Source of the DNA: Salinicola tamaricis
GTDB lineage: Bacteria; Pseudomonadota; Gammaproteobacteria; Pseudomonadales; Halomonadaceae
NCBI RefSeq assembly: GCF_003006155.1
Contig: NZ_CP023559.1
Coordinates: forward strand, 1,612,001 to 1,676,000
Length of the DNA stretch: 64,000 bases
Direction of reading: 5' to 3'
Position 1 is the first letter of the stretch. Every line of letters begins with the position of its first letter. Position numbers and translations under genes: made by a program. The notes under the pieces are model-generated. The model saw nothing but the letters and a program-made list of their open reading frames with translations. It did no database searches and was not told where the DNA came from. This document shows positions 36,092 through 45,966 of this stretch, piece after piece.

Positions 36092-36922
36092 CTATTCAAT
36101 AGAATGGTCGCGGCGATGCGTTCTCTCCGCCAATTCACGCACCAGCGCCAGGGCGGCTGCCTGCCCCTGCGTCTCCAGGCGCTCGACCAGAGCGCTGCCC
36201 ACCACCACCGCGTCGGCCACCGCGGCGACAGCGGCCGCGGCGTCGCCATCGCGGATACCGAAGCCCACTGCCAGCGGCAGCGGAGTGTGCTCGCGCAGCT
36301 GGGCCAGCGCGCTCGTCATATCGCCGCTGGGGGCGTTGCCAGCGCGTCCGGTGATGCCGTTGTAGGCGATGCGATAGACGAAGCCGTCACCCTGGGCGAG
36401 CAGTGCCGGCAGCCGTTCGGCCGGGGTGGTCGGGGCGACGAGCGGAATCCGCGCCAGGCCCAGGTCCCGGGCCCGGACGGTGAAGGCGGCGCCGTGCTCC
36501 GGCGGCAGGTCGACCACGATCAGGCCATCCACCCCCGCTGCCGCGGCGTCGCCGAGAAAGCGCGTCTCGCCGTAGCACTGGATCGGATTGAGATAGCCCA
36601 TCAGGACCAGCGGGGTGGTGGTGTCCTGGCGCCGGAACTCGCGCACCATGGCGAGGGTGCCGGCCAGGGTCTGGCCGTCGCCCAGCGCGCGCTGTCCGGC
36701 GCGCTGGATCGCCTCGCCGTCGGCCATGGGGTCGCTGAATGGCATGCCCAGCTCGATGATGTCGGCGCCGGCGGCGGGTAGCTGTGACAGTAGTGCCTGA
36801 CTGCTGGCGCGGTCCGGATCGCCGGCCATGACGTAGGTCACCAGCGCGGCGCGCCGCTCTGCCTGGCAGGTGGCGAAGCGCGCCGCGAGACGTGACGGCG
36901 GCGTGAGATGGTGCGGGCTCAT
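36092..36922 (-). CDS. trpA: Tryptophan synthase alpha subunit
   Basis: Cytosolic TIM-barrel enzyme (276 residues) that cleaves indole-3-glycerol phosphate to indole for TrpB. Motifs are [19 protein letters not shown] (catalytic Glu and Asp region), [27 protein letters not shown], and phosphate-binding NGITGRAG and [12 protein letters not shown] at 36922 overlaps the trpB stop as ATGA, so translation is coupled. The frame is open upstream, but that part is a shadow of trpB. Confidence 0.96.
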   Translation of the reverse strand: MSPHHLTPPSRLAARFATCQAERRAALVTYVMAGDPDRASSQALLSQLPAAGADIIELGMPFSDPMADGEAIQRAGQRALGDGQTLAGTLAMVREFRRQDTTTPLVLMGYLNPIQCYGETRFLGDAAAAGVDGLIVVDLPPEHGAAFTVRARDLGLARIPLVAPTTPAERLPALLAQGDGFVYRIAYNGITGRAGNAPSGDMTSALAQLREHTPLPLAVGFGIRDGDAAAAVAAVADAVVVGSALVERLETQGQAAALALVRELAERTHRRDHSIE

Positions 36923-38127
36923 AGGTCTGCCTCCTGCGCGGGTAGATGCTCGATGATAGTGGCCATGTCCTTGTCGCCGCGGCCGCTCAGGCAGACCACC
37001 AGCGCCGCCTCGGGCGGCAGCTCGGCGGCCACCCGGGTCGCCTCGGCCAGTGCGTGGGCCGACTCCAGCGCCGGCAGGATGCCCTCCAGGCGGCAGCACA
37101 GTGCGACCGCCGCCAGTGCTTCGGTGTCGGTGACGCTGACATAGCGCGCGCGCCCGCTGTCGTGGAGCCAGGCGTGCTCGGGGCCGACGCCGGGATAGTC
37201 GAGCCCGGCGGAGATCGAGTGGGCATCCTGGATCTGGCCGTCGGCGTTCTGCAGCAGATAGGTGCGATTGCCGTGGAGCACCCCGGGGCTGCCGCCGTTC
37301 AGGCTGGCCGCGTGGCGTCCGCTCTCGATCCCTTCACCGCCGGCCTCGACGCCGATCAGCGCCACCGGATCATCGAGGAAGGCGTGGAACAGCCCCATGG
37401 CGTTGGAGCCGCCGCCGACACAGGCGATCAGGCTGTGGGGCAGACGCCCGGTCTTCTCGACGATCTGCGCCCGCGCCTCGCGGCCGATCACCGACTGGAA
37501 GTCGCGCACCATGCGCGGGTAGGGCGCCGGGCCGGCCACCGTGCCGATCACGTAGAAGGTGTCATCGACGCTGGCGACCCAGGCGCGCAAGGCCTCGTTC
37601 ATGGCGTCCTTGAGCGTCGCGGTACCGTTCTCCACCGCCACGATCCTGGCCCCGAGCAGGCGCATACGCTGCACGTTGGGCTGCTGACGCTGGATATCCT
37701 TGGCGCCCATGTAGATGGTGCAGGTCATGCCCAGACGCGCCGCTACCGTGGCCACCGCCACCCCGTGCATGCCGGCGCCGGTCTCGGCGATCAGCCGGGT
37801 GCGACCCATGCGCCGGGCCAGCAGTGCCTGGCCGAGGGCGTTGTTGATCTTGTGCGCGCCGGTGTGATTGAGATCCTCGCGCTTGAGATAGATGCGTGCG
37901 CCGCCAGCGTGGGCGCTCAGCCGCTCGGCCAGGTAGAGCGGCGTGGCGCGGCCGACGTAGTCGCACTGCAGCGCCGCCAGCTCGGCGTTGAAGTCGGGGT
38001 CCTGGCGGGCGTCGTCGTAGGCGGCTTCGATCTCACCGATCAGCGGCATCAGCGTTTCGGCGACGTAGCGCCCGCCGTAGCCGTCGCTACCGCCGAAAAA
38101 GCCGTTGCTATCGGGATAGTCTGTCAT
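36919..38127 (-). CDS. trpB: Tryptophan synthase beta subunit
   Basis: PLP enzyme (402 residues) joining indole and serine. The PLP lysine is in [16 protein letters not shown], with [14 protein letters not shown], phosphate cradle VGGGSNAMG, and [16 protein letters not shown]. Start ATG 38127 was chosen because [20 protein letters not shown] follows closely, as in other TrpB proteins; extending upstream adds nonhomologous sequence. It forms trpBA with trpA (4-base overlap). Divergent from the TrpI-type regulator, with an operator-like palindrome between them, so it is likely activated by TrpI in response to indole-glycerol phosphate as in Pseudomonas. Confidence 0.97.
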   Translation of the reverse strand: MTDYPDSNGFFGGSDGYGGRYVAETLMPLIGEIEAAYDDARQDPDFNAELAALQCDYVGRATPLYLAERLSAHAGGARIYLKREDLNHTGAHKINNALGQALLARRMGRTRLIAETGAGMHGVAVATVAARLGMTCTIYMGAKDIQRQQPNVQRMRLLGARIVAVENGTATLKDAMNEALRAWVASVDDTFYVIGTVAGPAPYPRMVRDFQSVIGREARAQIVEKTGRLPHSLIACVGGGSNAMGLFHAFLDDPVALIGVEAGGEGIESGRHAASLNGGSPGVLHGNRTYLLQNADGQIQDAHSISAGLDYPGVGPEHAWLHDSGRARYVSVTDTEALAAVALCCRLEGILPALESAHALAEATRVAAELPPEAALVVCLSGRGDKDMATIIEHLPAQEADL

Positions 38128-38208
38128 TGCGGGGGCTCCGGTTGGCATCATGGAACCCACGTTAGCCGGGTGCGCGCGCGAGAAAAATCGATAAACGCTC
38201 ACTGATCT

Positions 38209-38223
38209 GTGAGAAAATCTCAC
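38209..38223. promoter_or_regulatory. Operator-like palindrome in the trpI-trpBA intergenic region
   Basis: GTGAGA-AAA-TCTCAC, a perfect 6-bp dyad, lies between the divergent trpB (start 38127) and regulator gene (start 38277). It is placed where a LysR-type protein would bind to control both. Confidence 0.6.
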
Positions 38224-38276
38224 GCAATGGCGCCCACGGGAACCCTCGCGGGCGGGCTTGTCGACCGAGGATCGCC

Positions 38277-39173
38277 ATGACATCGCTACCGTCGCTCAAT
38301 GCGCTGCGCGCCTTCGATGCCGTGGCCCGGCTGGGCAGCGTCACCGCCGCCGCCGAGGCGCTGCATGTCACCCACGGCGCGGTCAGCCGCCAACTGCGCA
38401 CGCTGGAAGCCCACTTCGGCACGCCGCTGTTCGACAAGTCAGGGCGCGGGCTGGTGCTCACCGCCCATGGTCGCCTGCTGCAGCCGTCGATTCGTGAGGC
38501 CTTCTCCCGGCTCGGCGAGGGCTGCGCCGCCCTCGCGCGCGAGCTCGAAAGCCAGCCCTTCACCCTGGCCTGCCCCGGCAGCCTGCTGGCGCGCTGGTTG
38601 ATCCCGCGGCTCGACCGGCTCAACGCGGATCTACCCGCGCTGCGCCTGCGCGTGGTCTCCAGCGAAGGGGAGCTCGATCCGCGGCGCGAGGATATCGACG
38701 CCACGCTGCGCTTTGCCGCACCGCCGTGGCCGGCGGATATCGCGGTGTTTCCGCTCCAGGCAGAGCGGATCGTCGCCGTGGCCACGCCAGCGGTGTGGGC
38801 GCACACGCCTCACGCGACGGCTGATGCGATGCTGGGAGCGGCCACGCTGCTGGATACCGCCTCACGGCCGCAGGCGTGGCCGCAGTGGGCCGCGGCAATG
38901 GGCGTCGAGCCGGCGACGCTGGCTGCGGCACGTCAGCGCGGGCGCACCTTCGAGCATCTCTACTATCTGCTGGAGGCGGCGCTGGCGGGGCTGGGGGTGG
39001 CCATCGCCCCCGAGCTGCTGGTGGCGAACGATCTGACCCAGGGGCGGCTGGTGGCACCCTGGCCGGCGCTGGAGACCAACGCCGCACTAGGGCTGTGGCT
39101 CGCCCCGGGGCGCGAGCGGCGGCGCGGCGAGCACCTGGCGGCATGGCTGGTGCGGGAGCTGGCAGCCGGCTGA
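38277..39173 (+). CDS. trpI: LysR-family regulator, TrpI type
   Basis: A 298-residue LysR regulator. N-terminal winged helix-turn-helix ([20 protein letters not shown], then [18 protein letters not shown]) and a C-terminal effector domain (about 92-295). The GcvA/TrpI-like HTH and the position divergent from trpBA point to TrpI, which in Pseudomonas activates trpBA with indole-3-glycerol phosphate. ATG 38277 is 54 bases from the intergenic palindrome. Function as TrpI rests on context and family, not on recognisable effector residues. Confidence 0.8.
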   Translation: MTSLPSLNALRAFDAVARLGSVTAAAEALHVTHGAVSRQLRTLEAHFGTPLFDKSGRGLVLTAHGRLLQPSIREAFSRLGEGCAALARELESQPFTLACPGSLLARWLIPRLDRLNADLPALRLRVVSSEGELDPRREDIDATLRFAAPPWPADIAVFPLQAERIVAVATPAVWAHTPHATADAMLGAATLLDTASRPQAWPQWAAAMGVEPATLAAARQRGRTFEHLYYLLEAALAGLGVAIAPELLVANDLTQGRLVAPWPALETNAALGLWLAPGRERRRGEHLAAWLVRELAAG

Positions 39174-39201
39174 CGCGCCGGGTGGCGCTTGTCGACGGCG
39201 C

Positions 39202-40104
39202 TCAGCGTGGCCGACGTGCCTGCTCGCGGGCCTGCATGCGCTCCATGGCGCGGCGGTAGGAGCCGTTGCGCACCGCCCAGCGCATCACCGGGGCGATGGT
39301 GCGGATGCCGCCACGCACCGCGCGGCGCTCCGCCGTGGCGAGCTCGAGACTCAGCAGAGTGGCGGCCCAGGGCGGCAGCAGGTCGATGCCGGCGCGCATG
39401 AACAGCGCTCCCACCGGTTTGACCAGTGGGCTCGGCGGCAGCGCGTGAAGCAGAATCTCGGTCACCTCGCGGGTACGTGCATCGCACACCAGATAGCGGC
39501 GCTGATGCTGCAGGTAGGCGTCGATGGCGGCGCGGCTGGTGGGCACCTGGGTCGCGCCCAGCGCCTCGGCCACGCGGGCGGTCTCGGCGAAGTAGCGATC
39601 CTGCTCGGCCAGCGCCAGGCGCGGATTGCGGTAGCGCAGGTGGGCGGCGAGAAAGCGGCTCATCTCGGCCACATGGACCCAGGTGAGCAGCGCCGGGTCG
39701 CTGGCGGCATAGGCGCGGCCATCCGCGCTCGTTCCCTCTACCCCGGCATGCACCCGGCGCACCCGCTCGAGCACGCGCTCGGCGTCGTCCCGGGAGCCGA
39801 AGGTGGTCACCGCGATGAACTGGCTGGTGCGGCGCAGGCGGCCGATCATGTCGTGGCGGAAGTTGGAGTGATCCCACACCCCGGCCAGCGCCAACGGGTG
39901 CAGCATCTGCAGCAGCAGGGCGCTGATGCCGCCGCACATCATCGAGGTGAAGTCGCCGTGCACCCGCCAGGCCACGGTGTCGGGGCCGAACAGCCCCGGG
40001 TCGCCCTTGGGCTGGGTGTAGTCGACCCCGCCCAGGGTGCGCCCGGTCAGATGGCTGATGCGCTTTTCGATGGCGTCGCGCAGAGGCGTGAACGGCGCGC
40101 TCAT
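39202..40104 (-). CDS. MpaB-like oxygenase-family protein (DUF2236)
   Basis: A 300-residue cytosolic protein of the MpaB/rubber-oxygenase (DUF2236) family. Motifs: GDPGLFGPDTVAWRVHGDF, LLLQMLHPLALAGVWDHSNF, TTFGSRDDAERVLERVRRVH, ALLTWVHVAEMSRFLAAHL. In studied members histidines of this type bind heme b. Substrate unknown. Its ATG (40104) overlaps the stop of the upstream DUF4105 gene by four bases (ATGA), so the two are translationally coupled. Confidence 0.82.
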   Translation of the reverse strand: MSAPFTPLRDAIEKRISHLTGRTLGGVDYTQPKGDPGLFGPDTVAWRVHGDFTSMMCGGISALLLQMLHPLALAGVWDHSNFRHDMIGRLRRTSQFIAVTTFGSRDDAERVLERVRRVHAGVEGTSADGRAYAASDPALLTWVHVAEMSRFLAAHLRYRNPRLALAEQDRYFAETARVAEALGATQVPTSRAAIDAYLQHQRRYLVCDARTREVTEILLHALPPSPLVKPVGALFMRAGIDLLPPWAATLLSLELATAERRAVRGGIRTIAPVMRWAVRNGSYRRAMERMQAREQARRPR

Positions 40105-41245
40105 GGGGCTCGCTCGATGTCGTCGTCGGTGGGTGGCGTGGCGCTCGGCACGCCGGCGCGGATGGCCTTCGAGAAGGCCAGGCTGCCCTCAGTGTAGGGC
40201 ACCGCCTGGGCGCGCGGATTGATATAGCCGCGCTGACGCAGCGTTTCCAGCGGTACGCCCTGGGCCAGGCCGCCGACATCATGGACATAGCCGGGCAGAT
40301 AGCCGGAGAGGATCAGCCGCGGGTCGCGTGGCAGGCCGTCGACGATCCGGGCGACCATGTCGAAGACGATGGTGGTGCAGTTGCTGGTCAGGGTGTTGTA
40401 GAACGCGGGCTCTGCGTGCAGCCGCTCGGCCTCGTCGAGATAGGCCAGGAACAGCTCGCGCCGGGCCTGCGGGGTCAGCCTCACGCTGTAGAGATAGACG
40501 TCTTCGCCGCGGACATTGCTGCGCAGGCGCAGGATGTCGTTCTCGTCGGCGGCGATCAGGTTGAGCTCGAACTGCTTGAAGAAACCGCCGGCGATCGAGA
40601 ACGCCTCGTTTCGCTCGCGGCGGATCTCCACCGAGAAGGTGAGATGGCGGCCATCGTCGAAGCCGAAGCTGACCAGGGTGTGGGCGATCGCCGGACCCAT
40701 CCAGTAGGAGACGATCATGTCGACGCTCGACAGTTGCGCGAGATCGTAATCGCGGCTCTCCCAACGCACTCGGGCGAGATCCGGGGTGAGCCACTCGAAG
40801 TCGCGCACGTTGTTCAGGTGCACCCGGTCGCCGTGGCGCTCGACCACCAGCTGGCGCGCCACGTCCGGTGCCCAGTCGCGGTCGTTGCGGGGTGTCAGTT
40901 GCTGCCACCAGACGACCACGACCAGCAGCGCCAGGGCGAAGGCGAGGCGGGTGGCGAGACTCGCACGCTGCAGGCCGCGGTGTGGGGGCTGGCGAGCCGC
41001 GTTGCCCTGCGGCCGATAGCGGCGCCAGGCCGGGCGAGCAGGGCGGCGAGGCCGAGTGTCACCCACAGGGCGATGACCGCCAGCACCAGCGGACGCGGCC
41101 CCGACAGGGCGAAGTGCAGCGCCAGGGTGCCCCAGGCGATGACCAGCGCCAGCGCCAGCGCGCGCAGGAGATGACCGACGCCGCGCAGCAGCCGGCGCGT
41201 GCGGGAGGCGGGGGCAGTCGAATGGCGAGAGGGCTGTGCTGGCAT
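40101..41245 (-). CDS. DUF4105-domain membrane protein (one frameshift)
   Basis: About 380 residues. ATG 41245 begins MPAQPSRHSTAPASRTRRLL. Two or three N-terminal hydrophobic segments (LRALALALVIAWGTLAL, LAVIALWVTLGLAALL and, after the frame change, LAFALALLVVVVWW) precede a DUF4105 domain (residues about 130-340). The domain includes SVDMIVSYWMGPAIAHTLVS, ISAGGFF-like and the catalytic-type NTLTSNCTTIVFDMVARI. The frame changes at about 41025. DUF4105 is related to Lnb lipoprotein N-acyltransferases, whose catalytic Cys sits in such a motif, so a periplasmic acyl-transfer or hydrolase role is possible. The partner downstream is the MpaB-like gene. Confidence 0.72.
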
Positions 41246-41442
41246 GCGGGGCTTGCGTTCCTGTTCTGGGGCCGCCCGGCGCGGCGGGCGCACCACGATG
41301 GTGCCGGAGTCCCGGTGTGGAGGGAAGCGCGGGGCGTTGCCGAGGGTGGGGCAAGAGGCGTTATACTAAAGTCTAATCTCGGCCTGACCGATGCCCCGGC
41401 AGGCTATCGTGTCATCATCACCCTCCTGCTGGAGCCGCCGCA

Positions 41443-43654
41443 ATCTCCGACTCGCTCTCCCACTCCCTGCGTCGCCTGTGGACCCTCGACAAGTTCGCCT
41501 ACAGCCTGCGCGTGTTCGTGGCCTTCAGCGGCGCCATGGCGCTGAGCTGGCAGCAGGACCAGATCGGGCTCGCCATCCCGCTGTTCCTGGGCATCATCGC
41601 CAGCGCCCTGGCCGAGACCGACGATAGCTGGGAGGGACGGGTCAGAGCGCTACTGGTGACCCTGGGGTGCTTCTTCGTCGCCTCGCTCAGCGTCGAGATA
41701 CTGTTTCCGTGGCCGTGGCTGTTCGCACCGGGCCTGGCGCTCTCGGCGTTCGTCCTGATCATGCTCGGTGCGGTGGAGCAGCGCTACGCCACTATCGCTT
41801 CGGCGACCCTGATTCTCTCGGTCTACTCGATGATCAATATCGAGCAGCAGGCGGCACCAGCGAGATGTGTGGCGCCAGCCGCTGCTGCTGGTGGCAGGTG
41901 CCGCGTGGTACGGGGTCATCTCGGTGGTGTGGGTGCGCTCTTCTCGCGCCAGCCGGTGAAGCAGAGCATGGCCAGCTCTACCGTGAGCTGGGCACCTACC
42001 TGATCATCAAGGCGACCCTGTTCGAGCCGCTGCGTGGGCTCGATGTGGAGGCGCGCCGGTCGAGCTGGCGCGCCAGAACGGGCGCGTGGTGAGCGCGCTC
42101 AATCAAGCCAAGAGATGATCTTCCGGCGTCTCGAAGGCCAGCGCACCAGCCGCAAGCTCAATCGCTATCTGCGACTCTACTTCATTGCTCAGGATATCCA
42201 TGAGCGCGTCAGCGCCTCGCACTACCCTTATTCGGCGCTGGCCGAGACCTTCTTTCATCACGACGTGCTGTTCCGCTGCCAGCGTCTGCTCGACCAGCAG
42301 GGGCGGGCGTGCAAGCGGCTGGCCAAGGCGCTGCTGCTGCGCCAGCCGTTCGATCACGGCTTGAGCGAGCAGGCGCTGGAGGACCTGCGCGCCTCGATCG
42401 TCTATCTGCGTGCCCAGCGCAACCCCGCCTGGACCCCGCTGCTGCGCTCGCTGCAGGCGCTGGGACGCAATCTGGCGACGCTGGAGGATCAGCTCTCACG
42501 CGCCCACAACCCCGACATGGTCGCCGACCAGCAGGATGCCAGCCTGTTCAACCGCTCGCCGCGCAGTCTCAAGGACGCCTGGGAGCGGGTGCGCCTCAAC
42601 CTGACCCCGGGTTCGCCGCTGTTTCGCCACGCCACGCCCTGCGGCTCTCCACCGCGCTGTTGGTGGGCTACGGCGTGCTGCACCTGGTCCATCCCACCCA
42701 GGGGTTCTGGATCCTGCTCACCACGCTGTTCGTGTGCCGGCCCAATTTCGGCGCCACCCGGCGCTTTCTGTATCAGCGTATCGTCGGCACCGTACTCGGG
42801 CTGGTGGCCGGCTGGGCGCTGATCAGTCTGTTCACCGACCCGCTGATGCAGTCGCTGATCGCGATCGCCGCCGGGTGGTGTTCTTCGCCAATCGCGAGAA
42901 GCACTATGTGATCGCCACCGCCGCCATCACCACCCTGGTGCTGGCGAGTTTCAACCAGGTCGGCGACGGCTTCGATCTGATCCTGCCGCGGCTGTTCGAT
43001 ACCCTGATCGGCGCGCTGATCTCGGGGCTGGCGGTATTCTTGATCCTGCCCGACTGGCAGGGACGGCGGCTGCACAAGGTGGCTTCGGCGGCGCTCGCCA
43101 ACAGCACTGCCTATCTGCGCGAGATCATCCACCAGTACGAGAGCGGCAAGCAGGACGACCTCGCCTATCGGCTGGCACGGCGCAACGCCCACAACGCCGA
43201 CGCCGCGCTCTCCACCGTGCTCTCCAACATGCTGCAGGAGCCGGGCCACTACCGGAAGAAGGATGCCGACGAGGGCTTCCGCTTCCTGGTCGCCTCGCAC
43301 ACCCTGCTGGGTTACCTCTCGGCGCTAGGGGCCCACCGTGGCAGCGTCAGCGCCAGCGCGCAGGATGCCGAGCTCTACGTCGCCGCGCGCACCCTGGCGG
43401 ATCGCTTCGACGCGCTGGCGGCGCGGCTGGCCGCGCGTGAGACGCCCCCCGACCCCAAGGCCGTGCAGGCCGAGCTGACGGCGGTGTTCGAGCGCGAGCC
43501 GGCCAGCGCCCAGGACGATGGCGACGACGAGCGCCGCCTGATCCAGGGCCAGCTGTTGCACATCGCGCGCCAGCTGACACCGCTGCACGACGCCGCCGAA
43601 CGTCTGATAGCACGGCCCGCCGAGAGCACCCCGGGCGCCTCCACCCCGGCCTGA
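41443..43654 (+). CDS. yccS: YccS/FUSC-family inner-membrane protein (multiply frameshifted, start uncertain)
   Basis: Aromatic-acid exporter-like (FUSC) membrane protein, about 720 residues. Block order: SLRRLWTLDKFAYSLRVF, first hydrophobic bundle (IGLAIPLFLGIIASALAETD to YATIASATLILSVYSMINIE), central cytosolic part (HERVSASHYPYSALAETFFH), second bundle (VGYGVLHLVHPTQGFWILLT, VVFFANREKHYVIATAAITT), and a soluble C-terminus to PGASTPA. Shifts lie near 41860, 41985, 42055, 42110, 42640 and 42872. The start is unclear: the reading frame opens at ATC 41443 after GGAGC without ATG/GTG/TTG, so a lost base there is likely. Transport substrate unknown. Confidence 0.75.
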
Positions 43655-43818
43655 GGCCACGCCGCGCGCTCATCATGAGCATCCGCGGGTTTTACATCAT
43701 CTCTCTCGCCGGCGCCCTCGGCTGGATCCGCTCCTGGCCTTGGACCTGGACTAACGTCGAGTGCGCCGGCGTTTGACATCCGACGGCGCTGGGCCGAGCA
43801 TGAGCCATTCTTGAGCAT
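43655..43818. other. Leader region of the DeoR-otnKC operon
   Basis: Contains a 33-codon open frame (43674-43775) rich in Trp (GWIRSWPWTWTN), without a good ribosome-binding site, and a TTGACA (43773-43778) that may be a -35 element. A weak -10 (GAGCAT, 43796-43801) lies 17 bases on. The DeoR operator follows. Confidence 0.3.
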
Positions 43819-43839
43819 TTTTGTGAATTTTTCACAAAA
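43819..43839. promoter_or_regulatory. Palindromic operator upstream of the DeoR-type gene
   Basis: TTTTGTGAA-TTT-TTCACAAAA, a perfect 9-bp dyad, 28 bases before the regulator start. DeoR-family repressors usually bind such sites near their own promoter, so autoregulation of this operon is likely. Confidence 0.75.
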
Positions 43840-43866
43840 TGCATCATCCGCTCTCGAGGGTGACTC

Positions 43867-44694
43867 GTGATTCCCAGCCAGCGCCGCCAGCAGCTGCTCG
43901 ACCTGCTCGATACCCACAGCGTGCTCGGTATCGCCGAGCTCGCCACCCATCTGGCGGTCTCGCACATGACCGTGCGCCGGGATATCCAGCGTCTGGAGCA
44001 GGCCGGACAGGTGCTTTCGGTCAGCGGCGGCGTGCGCCGGATCGCACCCCTTCATCGCGAGCCCGCCTGGCCGCTCAAGGCCGCCACCAACATCGCGGCC
44101 AAGCGCGCCATCGCCCGCCATGCCGCCTCGCTGGTCAAGCCGGGGCAGACCATCTACCTGGATGCCGGGACCACCCTCTACGAGCTGGCGGCGCTACTCA
44201 CCGGCCACCACGAACTTTGCGTGATCACCAATAGCTTCCAGGTCAGCGCGCTGCTCGCCGACTACCCGCAGATCGAGCTGCACCACGCCGGCGGCCGGGT
44301 CGATCCCGACAATCACGCCACCGTGGGGCCGGCGGTGGCGGCCTATCTGAGCGGCGTCAATCTGGATCTGGCCTTCTTCAGCTCGTCCTCGTGGCATCTA
44401 GAGCGCGGCCTGACCACGCCGGACGAGGCCAAGCTGGTGGTCAAGCAGCAGCTGTTGCACAGCGCCGCGCGGCGGGTGCTGCTCGCCGACAGCGCCAAGT
44501 ACGGCCGCTTCGGACGCTTTCGCGCCTGCTCGTTGGAGGCGTTCGATCTCATCGTCACCGACGATGCGCTGCCGTCGCCGGCGCGCCAAGCGCTGGCCGA
44601 GCGCGGCATCGCGCTGAGCTGCGTGCCCGTCACCGCGCCCGCCGCCGCCGAAGGCGCTGGCCACTCTCACCCCGACCTGCTTCTCAACCGCTAG
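43867..44694 (+). CDS. DeoR-family transcriptional regulator
   Basis: A 275-residue regulator. N-terminal DeoR helix-turn-helix (MIPSQRRQQLLDLLDTHSVL, then HLAVSHMTVRRDIQRLEQAG) and a C-terminal sugar-phosphate-sensing domain (about 90-250; IYLDAGTTLYELAALL and DSAKYGRFGR). GTG 43867 is the start. Placed directly before otnK and otnC (15 bases), it probably represses them until a phosphorylated four-carbon sugar acid intermediate accumulates, binding the palindrome at 43819-43839. A HsdR-like or GlpR-like alternative is less likely given the neighbours. Confidence 0.85.
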   Translation: MIPSQRRQQLLDLLDTHSVLGIAELATHLAVSHMTVRRDIQRLEQAGQVLSVSGGVRRIAPLHREPAWPLKAATNIAAKRAIARHAASLVKPGQTIYLDAGTTLYELAALLTGHHELCVITNSFQVSALLADYPQIELHHAGGRVDPDNHATVGPAVAAYLSGVNLDLAFFSSSSWHLERGLTTPDEAKLVVKQQLLHSAARRVLLADSAKYGRFGRFRACSLEAFDLIVTDDALPSPARQALAERGIALSCVPVTAPAAAEGAGHSHPDLLLNR

Positions 44695-44709
44695 CCCAGG
44701 AGCCCCACG

Positions 44710-45966
44710 ATGCCTCTGATTGGCTGTATCGCCGACGATTTCACCGGCGGCACCGACCTCGCCAACAATCTGGTCAAGAGCGGGTTTCGTACCCGCCAGG
44801 TCATCGGCGTGCCCGATAGCGATAGCTCAAACGAGCCGGTGGACGCCGTCGTGGTCGCGCTGAAGTCGCGCAGCATCCCTGCCGCGGACGCCGTCTCCCA
44901 GTCGTTGGCGGCGCTCGAGTGGCTGCGCCGCCAGGGCTGCGAGAAGTTCTACTTCAAGTACTGCTCCACCTTCGACTCTACCCCGGAAGGCAATATCGGG
45001 CCGGTGGCCGAGGCGCTGATGACTGCGCTGGGGGTCGACGGCACGCTGTTCTGCCCGGCCTTCCCGGCCACCGGGCGCACGGTCTATCAGGGGCATCTGT
45101 TCGTGGGTGACCGCCTGCTCAACGACAGCGGCATGGAGCGGCATCCGCTCAACCCGATGCGCGACGCCGACCTGGTGCGCTGGCTGGGGCAGCAGACCCA
45201 GGCCGCCACCGGCCTGGTCGACCACGCCTGCCTGAGCCGCGGCGAGGTGGCCACGCGTGAACGCATCGATCAACTGATCGCCGAGGGGCGGCCGCTGATC
45301 GTCACTGACACCCTGGACGATGCCCAGCTCACCACCCTGGCCCGCGCCAGTGCCCATCTGCCGCTGGTCACCGGCGGCTCCGGGCTGGCGCTCGGCCTCG
45401 GCGCGCTCTACCAGCCGGCGGTCAGCGACCCCGGCCAGCTGCCGCCGGCCCAGGGCAGTGCGGTGATCCTGGCCGGTAGCGCCTCGCGCCGCACCCGCGA
45501 GCAGATCGAGCACGCGAGTACGCGCCTGCCCACCTACACCCTCGATCCGCAGCGCCTGGCAGACGCCTTCGACGCCACCCTCGAGGCGGTCATGGCCTGG
45601 GCCACGCCGCAGCTCGGCGAGACGCCGCTGCTGATCCACAGCGACACCCGGCCCGAGGCGGTCGAGGCGGCTCAGGCGCAGCTCGGGGTCGAGGCCGCCG
45701 GGGCGCTGATCGAGCGCGCCCTGGCGACCCTGGCCGAGCGCCTGCTCGCCCAGGGCGTGCGCCAGTGGATCGTCGCCGGCGGCGAGACCTCCGGGGCGAT
45801 CGTGCAGGCGCTGGGGATCGCAGCGCTGCGCATCGGCCCCGAGATCGCCCCGGGGGTTCCCTGGACCCACGCCGCCACCACCGAGGGCGATATCCATCTG
45901 GCGCTGAAGTCAGGCAACTTCGGCGCTCCCGAGATGTTCACCAGCGCCTGGGAGATCATTCGATGA
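44710..45966 (+). CDS. otnK: 3-oxo-tetronate kinase (OtnK, DUF1537 family)
   Basis: A 418-residue cytosolic four-carbon acid sugar kinase. N-terminal domain with CIADDFTGGTDLANNLVKSG and KFYFKYCSTFDSTPEGNIGP (sugar-acid site), C-terminal nucleotide domain with LAGSASRRTREQI and VAGGETSGAIVQAL. It phosphorylates 3-oxo-tetronate formed from threonate or erythronate. Its TGA overlaps the ATG of the decarboxylase gene. The oxidising dehydrogenase (ltnD/denD) and OtnI isomerase are not seen in the window. Confidence 0.87.
   Translation: MPLIGCIADDFTGGTDLANNLVKSGFRTRQVIGVPDSDSSNEPVDAVVVALKSRSIPAADAVSQSLAALEWLRRQGCEKFYFKYCSTFDSTPEGNIGPVAEALMTALGVDGTLFCPAFPATGRTVYQGHLFVGDRLLNDSGMERHPLNPMRDADLVRWLGQQTQAATGLVDHACLSRGEVATRERIDQLIAEGRPLIVTDTLDDAQLTTLARASAHLPLVTGGSGLALGLGALYQPAVSDPGQLPPAQGSAVILAGSASRRTREQIEHASTRLPTYTLDPQRLADAFDATLEAVMAWATPQLGETPLLIHSDTRPEAVEAAQAQLGVEAAGALIERALATLAERLLAQGVRQWIVAGGETSGAIVQALGIAALRIGPEIAPGVPWTHAATTEGDIHLALKSGNFGAPEMFTSAWEIIR

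Noticed and set aside
36946-38205. 419-codon plus-strand frame opposite trpB
   Set aside because: Antisense shadow of trpB; no start context or motifs.
44827-45897. 356-codon minus-strand frame opposite otnK
   Set aside because: Antisense of a clear kinase gene, biased composition.
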